DNA from: Xylona heveae TC161
Taxonomy: Eukaryota; Ascomycota; Xylonomycetes; Xylonales; Xylonaceae
Reading direction: 5' to 3'
NCBI RefSeq assembly: GCF_001619985.1
Contig: NW_017264193.1
Coordinates: 1,059,726 to 1,123,725 of the forward strand
Length of the DNA stretch: 64,000 bases
Each line of letters starts with the position of its first letter. Within the stretch, counting starts at the first letter, position 1. The notes beneath the pieces are model-generated. The model worked only from the letters and a program-made list of their open reading frames with translations. It had not been told where the DNA came from and ran no database searches. Positions 54,447 through 64,000 of this stretch are shown in pieces. A program made the position numbers and the translations under genes.

Positions 54447-56635
54447 TCATCTCCTCAACGACCCAATCTTCTCCCTCAACATCCTCACCAACGTAGTTAC
54501 CCACTCCCTCCCTCCTCCTACTACACGTCGTCCTCCTCTCATCGCAATCATCCGGAGCAGCACCACCCCCAGCACCGACGAGCCCAGCAGCGCACTCGCC
54601 ACCAGCCCGCCCGCCAGGATCCGCCCCTGCCGCGCAACTGCGTGCTGCACGTCCGAGTAGCGCTCGTTCCCGAAACACACGCGCGCGTACTGCGTCGCCC
54701 ACCCCGTCGAGGGGAAGCGGCTGCTGATGAACTCCTCGATGGTCTTGCGCAGGAGGTACACGGGGGACCGCACCGACGCGCGCATCTCGATGTAGTTACT
54801 CAGTGCGAGGTCGTTGATCGCGTGCGCGTCGGGTGTGCGGAGGCGGGTGTATGCTGATAGTGCTGCGCCCATGTTGTCGGAAGAGTATTTGTCCAAAGAA
54901 GAGGATCCGGGAGAGTAAGAGTCCAAAACATCAAACAATACCCGAACATCCTCAAGCCCGGCATTCATGCCCTGGCCGTAAAACGGCACCATGGCGTGCG
55001 CGGCGTCGCCGACAATGACGACCTTGGACGAGTAGTGGTACGGCGTGCATTTGATGCTGATGAGTGGCAGGTGCGGGTTGTTGGAGAATTGCCAGCGCAG
55101 GGCGTCGGGGGATATCAGGTCCGGTACGACGCCGGGGAAGTGCGTGTTGAAGAAGGTGAGGAGGTCTGAGCCGGACGGACCGGAGGGATCAGAAGGATGG
55201 GAGGGAGTAGAAGAGGAAGAAAAGGCAGATGGGTCGGAAGGATCGGAGGATAAGGATGAGGACAGACGGGCAAAGACGTCCTGAGGAGCGAATAAAGTGC
55301 AGGTGAATGAGCGATCGAGCGATGGGATGGCAATGAACATGAAGTCGCGGCCGGGCCAGATGTGGAGGTGGTTAGGTGAGATGCGGAACCCGGACGCGGA
55401 CGCGGAAGGGGACGATGATGAGGTGGATGAGGAAGAGGAGGAGGAGGATGGTAAGGATGGCTGGGAAAGAGGCGGGATTTGAAACTCGCACCATAGTGCG
55501 TCAATGTATTCTTGCTGGTAGTTGACTCGTGTGTATTTCATGAGGTGGTATCGCGTGGCAGAGTGTGCGCCGTCGGCGCCAATGAGAAAGTCAAATTCGA
55601 CTTGGATTTCCTCGGGGCCGGGAGGAGCAGGCGGAACCGGGTTCGAGGAAGACGTGGTGGCGGGAGTTTCTGAGGAAGATTCGGTTTCGGTTTCGGTTTC
55701 GGATTCAGAGGGTTTGGTGGGTGAAGAGGAAGGAATGCGGCGCTCAAACCAGGCTTTGTTGGCGTCAAAGTCTGCGCCGGTGAGTTTGTGGTTGAAGAAG
55801 AGCTTGACGTTGGGTAGGTGGTCCAGTTCGTCGAGCAGACTTTTGTTGAGAGACCCGCGATCCACGGCTCGTTGGAACTGCATGTGTTAGATGATGTGGT
55901 TTCGTGTATTTGAAAAGGGGTAAGGGAGCATGTGGATTTGTGGAGGAGTGGAAGAAAAGGGGGAGGAGTGGGCAAGGAGGGAGGGGTATATGAATCAATG
56001 AATCAAAGATAAAAGGAATGCTTACTCGTCCGTGAACATCGTAGAGTTGGGACTGCTCAAAGAGATCTCCCGTCTTGGTACGGCCGTGGATCATCCGGCC
56101 GTGCATGGGGATAGTTTCGGAGAGTACGCCGTCAAGTAGGCTGGTTGATCCGGCATTTCTCATGGCGTTGATGCCGCGCTCCGAGAGCGCAAGGTTGATG
56201 GACCGGGTGAAGTTTAATGGGATGGTGTCAGGGTCTCGGAGATCTTTACACTGTTAGTTGAAGTTATGGAATTTAGCAGAAGAGTATAATATGACGCGCA
56301 GATTCACAGTCGAGTAATAAGAATTATTCGGTATATGAAAATGAACCAAAACAATTACAATAAAACGCATATATGATATAGGTATAAGAACGTCAAAGAA
56401 GATGAAATCAATGATTGTAATAAACATATAATGTAGCAGTAAAACAAATTTGAACAGTAATACATCTCTTCAATTAAGAGACTGACAGTAAAGATATAAG
56501 ATTGTCAGACTTACCACCCCGCAATTCGTACACTTCTACTTCGTGACCCCGCCGTGCGGCATACAGGGCAGCGAGAGCGCCGACAGGGCCCGCCCCGACA
56601 ACGACAGTCTTTTGTGTTTTCGTCTCAGCCGCCAT
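54447..56635 (-). CDS. BNA4: Kynurenine 3-monooxygenase, 589 aa
   Basis: Three exons: 56635-56515, 56243-56026, 55877-54447. FAD-binding [27 protein letters not shown] at the N-terminus joins [25 protein letters not shown], the strongest family mark, then LNKSLLDEL in exon 3. Later come [13 protein letters not shown] (DG motif) and [22 protein letters not shown] (second FAD motif). A hydrophobic segment near the C-terminus ([21 protein letters not shown]) anchors it in the mitochondrial outer membrane. It hydroxylates kynurenine to 3-hydroxykynurenine with NADPH in NAD synthesis. It is longer than the ~480-500 residue norm because of Ser/Pro/Glu/Thr-rich inserts (near residues 155-185, 230-255 and 305-335). 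Intron 1 (271 nt) has two close acceptors; see findings. Confidence 0.94.
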
Positions 56636-57557
56636 TATTATTATATGCAAGATGGAAACAGAAAGGAAACTTTCAATATAATACAAGAATGATGAAGAAA
56701 ACGTGGAATGTCAGATGTGACGGTGAGATAAACTTGAAGTGATATGATAAGGGTTCGATCTTACCCCGGGTAACCCACGCGATGAGACAGGTATTAAACA
56801 GTTTGAATTTGATAGACATTTATATCAGAAAGGGACTTGAATTAGAGAGATATATGTATCCTTATATATGTATATATATATATATATATGTGTTGATGAG
56901 TAGAAACCTAAGATATCAATCAATATAAAAAAATACGAATTTTCTGGGCTGTTTGTCCCTTACAAGTGCCTTATATAGAAGATTTGTGCATGAATCGGAA
57001 TAAAGATTAGCCAGCATTGTAAGTATTTGAAAAATCCCCATCTAATATATGAGATATTCAAAGTGCAGAATGATATAGCTAATCTACAGTGGTAATCTTT
57101 CTCCTGATTCCCGGAATGAATCATATCTGCTGTTGATACTCTGTAGTGACGACATTTTACCAGAGTGGTGATAGAGACCCCTTGATTGAGCATATGCAAG
57201 CAAATACACCTTAATGAACAACTACTTCAAAAATTATCAATATAAATTCTGCTGTGATTGTATGATATTGCACTGCAAATACTATTTTGGGTGAGTGGAG
57301 TGAGTCCAGACTTTGGGTCTCGATCCGTCCCGTTGTAGGGAGGATGGTCTACTCGTATAGAGGACGTATAAACTTGGGCTCTCGCCTGTTTCCGTCATTC
57401 GCACCAACAACATCGGCCACTTGGACCTAATCTTCCACCCCATCTCTCCTCATCTCTGACCCTCAAACTCCCCTATTCTTTTTCGCCTTATTCTTCCCTT
57501 CTCCAACACAAATTATAGACTGCTGAGGATCCCAGCGAGGGACCCAATTCATTAAAA
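56636..57557. promoter_or_regulatory. Divergent promoter region of BNA4 and ERV14
   Basis: This is 0.9 kb, strongly AT-rich near BNA4 with a TA-repeat (56861-56889), then a CT-rich leader ahead of ERV14. No gene is supported. Confidence 0.55.
56861..56889. repeat. TA dinucleotide repeat
   Basis: Mostly alternating T and A with a single G interruption, about 29 bp. Confidence 0.7.
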
Positions 57558-58318
57558 ATGTCTGGCGAAGCGTGGCTGTACCTGTTGGCGGTGCTCATCA
57601 ATGCCGTCAACCTCTTCCTCCAGGTCTTTTTCACCATCATGTACAGCGATCTCGAATGGTGAGTCATCCACTCGGTCGATCTACTCTCTAAGAAGCTCCG
57701 GCACCGTATTTTGGGACTCGCTGGAAGATTTGCGCATCGATCTGAGCCCATATTGTGCTGCTCATGAGCTTCATTTTGCTGCTTCCATGTGATCGTGTGC
57801 TGACATGTGCCCTGTTTTGCTCGATAGCGATTACATCAACCCGATCGACCTTTGCAACCGCCTCAACACCTACATTATTCCCGAGGCTGCTGTCCACGCG
57901 TTCCTGACTTTCCTCTTCCTCATCAATGGCTACTGGCTGGCTCTGATCCTGAACTTGCCTCTGCTGGCCTGGAATGCAAAGAAGTACGTGCTTCAATTGT
58001 CCCGCAACACAGGGTGAATGTGGGAAATAGCATTGGATATGTCCGCTGACGCGACGCATTAGGATTATCGACAACCAGCACTTGCTTGACGCGACCGAAA
58101 TCTTCCGAAAATTGAACGTTCACAAGAATGTAAGGCTCCCGAGTCAACTCAATCGGCATGGCATTCCTGGACAAAACGGGAGGGCTTGAGCTGCAATTGG
58201 ATCAATGTATTGACCGCTTCTATAGGAATCATTTGTCAAGCTTGGTTTCCACCTGATCATGTTCTTCTTCTACCTCTACAGCATGATTGTCGCCCTCATT
58301 CGCGAGGAGTCGAACTGA
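57558..58318 (+). CDS. ERV14: Cornichon-family ER cargo receptor Erv14, 138 aa
   Basis: Four exons: 57558-57658, 57828-57983, 58063-58129, 58226-58318; phases match and the product is 138 aa, the same as yeast Erv14. It starts [25 protein letters not shown], followed by [20 protein letters not shown], a cornichon signature, then [21 protein letters not shown], the [22 protein letters not shown] loop and the last helix [17 protein letters not shown]. Erv14 loads membrane proteins with long transmembrane segments into COPII vesicles at the ER. Introns are 79-169 nt. Confidence 0.95.
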
Positions 58319-58970
58319 CTACGATCGGAAACTGCGAGAAGCATGCGTGTCGGCGGTGTCTTTTAGAGCTGTGACGACGAGTAAAGGAGCATGCACGAGC
58401 GTGTATCGGCTATCTGAAGCAAACCGGGCGTCTGAGGCGACCAATTTTATTTCGCTACGCATGTGGTGGGAAATAGAAGGTAGAAAGACGAAGGCATTCA
58501 GGAGGGAAGACAATGTGGGGAGGAAGGTTGTATGTTGAGTGCGGAGGCCTCCTGCTGGCTGCTAGGGCATGGCCATGAGCATCTGGTCAGGAGCGGAGAC
58601 ATTTGTAATTTTTTTCTTGTATACAGCAAGCTATGAATCACGAATAATTTGATCAAATATAAACTCGTCATCTGATGAGTATGCCAATAATAGAGAGCAT
58701 GCACCGTACCTAGATTTCAAGTGAATCGCATTGCATACTCCATATACTGTGTTAGGCCATCTAGGGGAGCTTAGTGGGATGAGATCAGTGGAAACGAAAG
58801 ACAGGTGAAAGTCTTGGCATGCGAGACCCTGTCAACTTCAACATCCACTTCCATCATATCGAAAAAGCCAATTGAAGACGCAACAACCATCTCTTGCGAC
58901 CAGGTGCCGCCTCTGCCAACAGATCAGACTTGACCACGTCAAGGTCGTCTGCCTCATTTTCAAACCGAAA
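58319..58970. other. Intergenic between ERV14 and PRP17
   Basis: This is 652 bp, ERV14 3' flank and PRP17 promoter. No gene or motif is supported. Confidence 0.5.
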
Positions 58971-60772
58971 ATGGCTTCTTTACTTGGGGCGCATTACGAT
59001 TCGAGCGACGACGATGCAACTGCACCGGCTTCCAAGCCCACCAACTCTACTCCCGCCACCACTGTCGTAGCTGCTCCAGATGTCTCGGTGGAGGTTTGGT
59101 CCCGTATCTCTTTTACTTCATGAGGAGGCAGTATAACTAATACTGAGTATAGGATCCGATGCGACAGCAACTGGCCCTGACGAAGCCTACTGACACCGCT
59201 CTTAGCTACAACATCACCTACGACGATCTCACTCGACCAACAGAAGGCCCGGCAAACCCGTTCAAGAACCCAAATGGCAACGCTTTAAAACGGAAAAACA
59301 TCATCACTGGCTATGCCGAAGAAGCCGCCGTCAGTGAATCCACCTTCAATACTCAGCACCGGACGTTCCAATCCCTAGGCTATACGCGAGGCGCCGACGG
59401 CGAGATACTCGGCGACCTCACGCGAGCAGATCAGTTCGGCGGACGAGATGTCGTGCAGATGCGACATCTGGACAAAGAACAGAGCGAGGCTCTTCGTCGC
59501 AAGCGCCAAAGAAAGGGCGACCCATCCATTGTCGACGGCCCAGGCGCGTATAAAGGACCATGGGCAAAGTACAGGGACGACGACATTGCGCTGGAAGAAG
59601 AAGCCGCGCAGGCCGGCGAAGGGCTGGCGAGTGACGAAGAGTACGAAGAAGACGCCATTGCAACCATTGACAACACGCCGCTTCCCAAACTTGCGACCGA
59701 CTACGCCGACGAGGGCGCCGACGGCAACGGTGCTGGCACCGAATCGACCGAGTTCCACGGCAGCCAGCAGTTCGACTACCAAGGCCGCACCTATATGCAC
59801 GTACCGCAAGATCTGGACGTGGATCTGCGCAAAGAACCCGGCAGTTGGCGCAGTTACGTGCCCAAGAAACACGTTCACACGTGGAAATCGCACACGAAAC
59901 CCATTACCGCCTTGCGCTTCTTCCCTTCTTCTGGCCATCTCCTCTTATCCTCCTCTGCCGACACCAAGATCAAGATCTGGGACGTCTACCACGAGCGCGA
60001 GCTGCTGCGCACTTATTCTGGCCACAACAAGGCCGTCACAGACATCACTTTCAACCCCGACGGCACGCGCTTCCTCTCTGCCAGCTACGACCGGCAAATG
60101 AAGCTCTGGGACACGGAATACGGCAAATGCATCGGGCGCTTCTCGACCGGCAAGATCCCACACGTGATCAAATTCAACCCGTCCGTCGACCACTCGCACG
60201 AGTTCGTCGCAGGCATGTCGGACAAGAAGATTATCCAGTTCGACACGCGCTCCGGCGAAATGGTCCAAGAATACGACCACCACCTGGGCCCCGTCAACAC
60301 CATCACTTTCGTCGACGAGGACCGCCGCTTCATCACCACGTCCGACGACAAATCCCTTCGCGCCTGGGAATACAATATCCCCGTGCCCATCAAATTCATC
60401 GCCGAACCGTACATGTACTCCATGGTCCGCGCCGCCCCACATCCCTCTGGCAAATACGTCGCCTTCCAGTCCGGCGATAACCAGATTGTCGTCTACGCCT
60501 CCACAGACCGGTTCCGCCAGAACCGCAAAAAGAGCTACCGCGGCCACAACACCGCCGGTTATGCCGTCGACGTGGCCATCTCCCCCGACGGCCAGTTCGT
60601 CTCGTCTGGTGACACGGGCGGCTTCGTCTGCTTCTGGGACTGGAAGACGTGTAAAATGTATCACAAGATTAAAGCCAGCGATGGGCCCGTCGTTGCGACC
60701 CAGTGGCATCCCCAGGAGACCAGCAAGGTCGTTACCGGCGCCCTCGATGGCTTGATCAAATACTGGGATTAG
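58971..60772 (+). CDS. PRP17: Pre-mRNA splicing factor Prp17/Cdc40, WD40 protein, 580 aa
   Basis: Two exons, 58971-59093 and 59153-60772, with a 59-nt intron bearing a perfect TAACTAAT branch region. The N-terminus MASLLGAHYDSSDD and ALSYNITYDDLTRPTEGPANPF are Prp17 marks, as are TFNTQHRTFQSLGYT and the GPWAKY block. Seven WD repeats occupy the C-terminal ~300 residues (HTWKSHTKPITALRFFP, AVTDITFNPDG, then TIKIKIWD-like SADTKIKIWD, SYDRQMKLWD, SDDKSLRAWE and GALDGLIKYWD at the end). Prp17 joins the spliceosome for the second catalytic step. The downstream flank is a long pyrimidine tract (60773-60885), probably 3' UTR. Confidence 0.96.
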
Positions 60773-61532
60773 ACTTTTCCCCTTCCCTTTCCTTTCCTTT
60801 TCTTTTTCCATTTCCATTTCTATTTTCTTTTTCCCTTTCCATTTCCATTTCCCTTTTTCTTGTTCTTTTTCTTTCCCCACTTGAAGGCATTGGGGACTCT
60901 TCTTATTCTTCCTTTTCATTTTCCCGGGATGTTCAATAACTTACCTACCTACATTACATCCAGCATTTCACCCGCCTTTACTTGCACTTTGTTGACGATT
61001 TGGTTTGGTTGGATCTTGCTACTTGCGACTGTACATGTTTCACACTATTCTTTGAAAAGTTATTTGAGTTAGACATATTCGCACAAGGATCTGGAGGGTA
61101 GCTTTGTTTGAGTTATGTAAATATGCGGGTATTGGACGATAGTTTTATAGATTAAATCAAATTGATCCGGATGGACAGATGGATTCAGTACAGCTCGGGT
61201 TAATTAGTACTACTCTATTGTTCTATATATTTATATTGTTTCCCCGTAAAACGAAGTAGTTATTCCCTCCTTGAGTAGGCAAAGTATATGGGATACGTTC
61301 CCAACTTCCTCTCGTGTGAACGGAGTAAGGTGTATGTATATGAAGAGGAATCCAGGTTTGCTGGCAACAACTTGTACCTCTCGTGTGAACGGAGTAAGGC
61401 ATGTATATGAAGAGGAATGCTAGTTTTGCTGGCAAGATTGCTTGCAAGAAAGCGAGGATATTTATGATGAGTAGGCCAGAGGCGAGACTACATGGAAGAG
61501 GACGGGAGGAGGAGAATGAAGAATAGGGGAGG
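60773..61532. other. Convergent intergenic region
   Basis: It begins with about 110 nt of CT-rich tract after the PRP17 stop, then AT-rich DNA and the 69-bp tandem duplication listed separately. No gene. Confidence 0.6.
61308..61436 (+). repeat. Imperfect tandem duplication, 69-bp period
   Basis: Two copies start at 61308 and 61377. Both contain CCTCTCGTGTGAACGGAGTA, then GTATATGAAGAGGAAT and TTTGCTGGCAA, with small differences between them. Confidence 0.85.
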
Positions 61533-63351
61533 TTATGAGGAAGAAGAGTTGGACGAAGAGGACGAGGAAGAGGACGAAGAATTGAATGCCTGCATGACTG
61601 CCAGCGCGACGGGCGAGTAGGACGTTACGCGGTTATGTCCTGCCGGAGGGAGGAAAAGGAGTTAGTATTCGTTGGGTTCTGAATGGGATATGGAACTGCC
61701 GTGCTCCATGGGTGAATGAAACAAAAAATGAAAAGAGAGAGATGTGGGGGAGGGGAGAGGGGAATAAAAAAAGATAAGGATGAAAAAAATGAATGGAATA
61801 ATATGAATATAAAAAAGAACGTAATGGGAGATAAACTTACCACCGCGTCTCAAGATCGTCACACGAACAGACTTCTCCCCGACCTCCAACCTATCTATAT
61901 ACCCACCATTCCCCAGATCCGTCGTGACCGTCTTCTTCACGACCTCTTCCCCGGGCACACCATACGCCTCTTCCTCTGCGCCTCTTGCATCCGCCTCAAC
62001 CATTGCATTCGCCGCCGTGGCAAAGAGCATCTGGCTCTGGATCCAAGGGATATGCATATCGTCTTTTGCATGCACGAGGTGGAGTCGAAGACGATTGCTC
62101 TTGGCCACGAGGTTCGCCAGGCGGCTCGACGTGCGCCACGTATCCACGAGCTTGTCGATGAAGAACTTTTGCAGGCGCGGGTACGGCCGCAGCGGGGACA
62201 ACATGGGGATGATCCCGCCATACGAGTACGTGCGCATGAGGGTAGCAAGGTCCGAGAAGCCAGCCACGAGGACAACGCCAGCAAAGCTAACCTGCGGACT
62301 CGTCTGCGTGGCAAAGTGCTCGGCGACGGCGGTAGACACGGCGGTGCCCAGGGACTGGCCCAGGATGACGATCCGTTCGGGAGGGATCTCGGCGACGGTC
62401 ATGGCCCAGGTCACGACGGAGATGCCGTCCCGGATGAGCCCGGCTTCGGAGGGCACCCCGCTGGATTGCCCGAAGCCGCGGTAGTCGAATGCCAGAACGT
62501 GCGTTTTGGGGGTCGATCCGCCGGTGAGAGAGTGGTAGGTCGAGGGACGCCAGCCTTGGGCGACGTGGCCTGCGTTCTAAGGAGGGGGGTTGGTTAGGTT
62601 ACGAAAAGGGGAATTGGTTAAAGTTGAGGAGGGAGGGAAAGAGGGGCGAGGGGAGCGTACACCGTGGACTGGAAAGGATGGTAGTGTTAGCACAAGTGGG
62701 AAGAAGAAGGAGGAGGAGGACATAATTGGAGACAGAAGAAGGGAAGAGGGAAGAAGGGAAGAGGGAAGAAGGGAAGAAGGAAGAAGGGAAGAGGGAAAAA
62801 GGACGTACAGTTTATGACAAGTCGACTCTCTGGATCTTTGGAGAGTAGATCAAAGGGTAAAGATGAGGTGATGTTTTCGATTGGTCCTTCGGGTTGCTCG
62901 AGCAGTGCTGCTTCATGCTCAGCGTAAGTCCCGAGGGGAAGCACGTGCCATGCGTAGAGTGATTCCCCGTCAGATGTGGGAATGAAGAATGGCGTTACTT
63001 GGTTCTCTGCAGTGTGTTAGTATATTAGGGAATATTGTAGAAATGGATAAGTAAACGGATATGAAATGGATGTGAAATGGATGTAAAAGTGCTGGGAGAG
63101 GAGACTGACTCGCAAATCCATTCTTCTCGGGATGGTTGACGTAATTCCATCCTCCCTTTTTCAGCTTATGTGCATAGAGAGCACTGCGAACGTACGAATA
63201 AGCAGGACGATAGATAGAGAGATGAGAGGGCACTCGACACTCACTGGCGCTGAAGGAACTCGTTTGAGAGGACGAGAAGAAGAAAAACGTAGAATGCTCC
63301 TGCGCCGGCGAGGATATAGTATGACTTTTTAAAAAACGGTGCAAGAGCCAT
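61533..63351 (-). CDS. ABHD12-like alpha/beta hydrolase with N-terminal membrane anchor, 409 aa
   Basis: Six exons: 63351-63245, 63183-63110, 63006-62809, 62668-62661 (8 nt), 62576-61841, 61639-61533. The 8-nt exon TCCACGGT completes FHG, giving LVINFHGNAGHVAQGW, the HG oxyanion motif of the fold; skipping it breaks the frame. An N-terminal helix (SYYILAGAGAFYVFLLLVLS) is an anchor. Nucleophile motif GQSLG has Ser at ~204, Asp at ~301 (HAKDDMHIPW), and the last exon supplies the catalytic His at ~376 (RRGGHNRV). DYRGFGQSSG is another family mark. The protein ends in a long Ser run. Such enzymes hydrolyse lipids or esters; the substrate is unknown. The intron before the 8-nt exon is almost pure pyrimidine on the coding strand. 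Confidence 0.88.
62728..62805 (+). repeat. Polypurine GGGAAGA-type repeat inside an intron
   Basis: About ten copies of GGGAAGA/GGAAGAA/GGGAAGAG occur on the plus strand, so the minus-strand hydrolase transcript carries a long CTTCCC tract in the intron just upstream of its 8-nt exon. Confidence 0.85.
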
Positions 63352-64000
63352 AATTCAGGACAGTCTGAGAGAAATCACATACAATGCAGAAAAAGAAATA
63401 ATATACAAGAAAAAGCAATACGTAATATATGGCAGGTAATAAAATATCAAGAGCAATATGACAGTACTGGATGAAAAGTGCACTCAAAAATGACGACAGA
63501 CATGCAGAACGAGACAATATTGCAATGGATCAAATGGAGGAAAGCAAAGCAGACAGCACAGTCTCTACTGTCTTGGGTATATTGGGAGAACAGCTAGTTC
63601 TTGACGCTGACAGGCAGAAGTCTGGTGGTATGGAAGTTGAGGATTGAGTATATATATCCTGATATGTTTACGGCGGGTGTCGGGTGTCAAAAGTTCCGAT
63701 GGAGTCGCTTCAGGCACATGCGAAGCAAATGATTTATCGTCATATTGCGAATCTTAATTCACAACATTACATTTCCACTCTTCATCCCAGCAATGCTGCA
63801 TCCATTTTTCTCAAATTGTCTTGTCGTATACACCAGACTCTTAAATTCATCATCCGCCCTCGCACGGGGCTTTTCACGTTCTGGTTAAACCGGATTGCAG
63901 CATCTCGCAGCCCAGCTTTCCTCGATGATCACCACGACCGACTCTTTTGACGTCGTGCAGGTACGGTGACCGGGCCGTCAGAGTCATCAATCTCCATCAA
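63352..64000. other. Right-edge region upstream of the hydrolase
   Basis: It contains the hydrolase promoter and unassigned sequence to the window end. A short plus-strand frame at 63699-63950 is not recognisable; a gene starting near the edge cannot be excluded. Confidence 0.4.

Noticed and set aside
59945-60919. 324-codon open frame antisense to PRP17
   Set aside because: Shadow of GC-rich codon usage in the WD40 region; the first part reads through a purine repeat.
61716-62597. 293-codon plus-strand frame over the hydrolase gene
   Set aside because: Antisense shadow of a well-supported hydrolase exon; composition is His/Arg-rich as expected of a shadow.
1-64000. Transposons or virus-derived elements
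   Set aside because: I saw no transposase, reverse transcriptase, integrase or capsid-like frames, no long terminal repeats and no target-site duplications.

Overview
The window is nuclear DNA of a filamentous ascomycete (Pezizomycotina). The evidence is a dense run of single-copy fungal genes on both strands, split by short GT-AG introns (mostly 50-125 nt) with CTAAC/CTGAC-like branch points, plus fungus-specific genes: eisosome protein Pil1, a siderophore-iron transporter, yeast-type Adp1, Tfb5 and a fungal LigD-like phosphoesterase protein. A eurotiomycete-like fungus is my best guess, but species cannot be named from this alone. I found no rRNA, CRISPR array, virus-like element or intact transposon. 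There are 22 protein genes, of which one is cut by the left edge, and one intron-containing tRNA-Val.

Layout, left to right. 1-4.4 kb: the 3' end of an AP180/ANTH clathrin adaptor, tRNA-Val(AAC), and a twin-CX9C protein on the minus strand. 4.7-6.8 kb: a seven-exon siderophore-iron transporter on the minus strand, with two perfect SreA-type GATA motifs upstream. 8.2-12 kb: a CENP-U (Mis17/Ame1) kinetochore protein and a carboxymuconolactone-decarboxylase-fold protein. 12-21.6 kb: PIL1 and CAF-1 subunit CAC2, flanked by long gene-free stretches. 21.7-27 kb: a full-length ABCC transporter. 27.7-32.2 kb: TFB5 (71 aa), an ICMT-like methyltransferase and a stand-alone LigD-type phosphoesterase protein. 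33-36.6 kb: an Adp1-like ABCG transporter, preceded on its 3' side by a 47-base C run and a (GGGACGAAAA) tandem array. 38.2-42.1 kb: a class I/II aminotransferase and a vacuolar basic amino acid-type MFS transporter. 42.5-51.7 kb: a large ZZ/EF-hand membrane protein, N-myristoyltransferase and mitochondrial elongation factor G. 53-64 kb: a small unknown membrane protein with a PPxY motif, kynurenine 3-monooxygenase (BNA4), cornichon ERV14, splicing factor PRP17 and an ABHD12-like alpha/beta hydrolase containing an 8-nt exon.

Most genes are housekeeping and not functionally linked. The accessory flavour comes from four transporters (siderophore MFS, ABCC, ABCG, VBA-type MFS). All exon structures were derived by hand from splice motifs, reading frame and family conservation. 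They are internally consistent (phases match and totals are multiples of three), but no transcript or database search was available.
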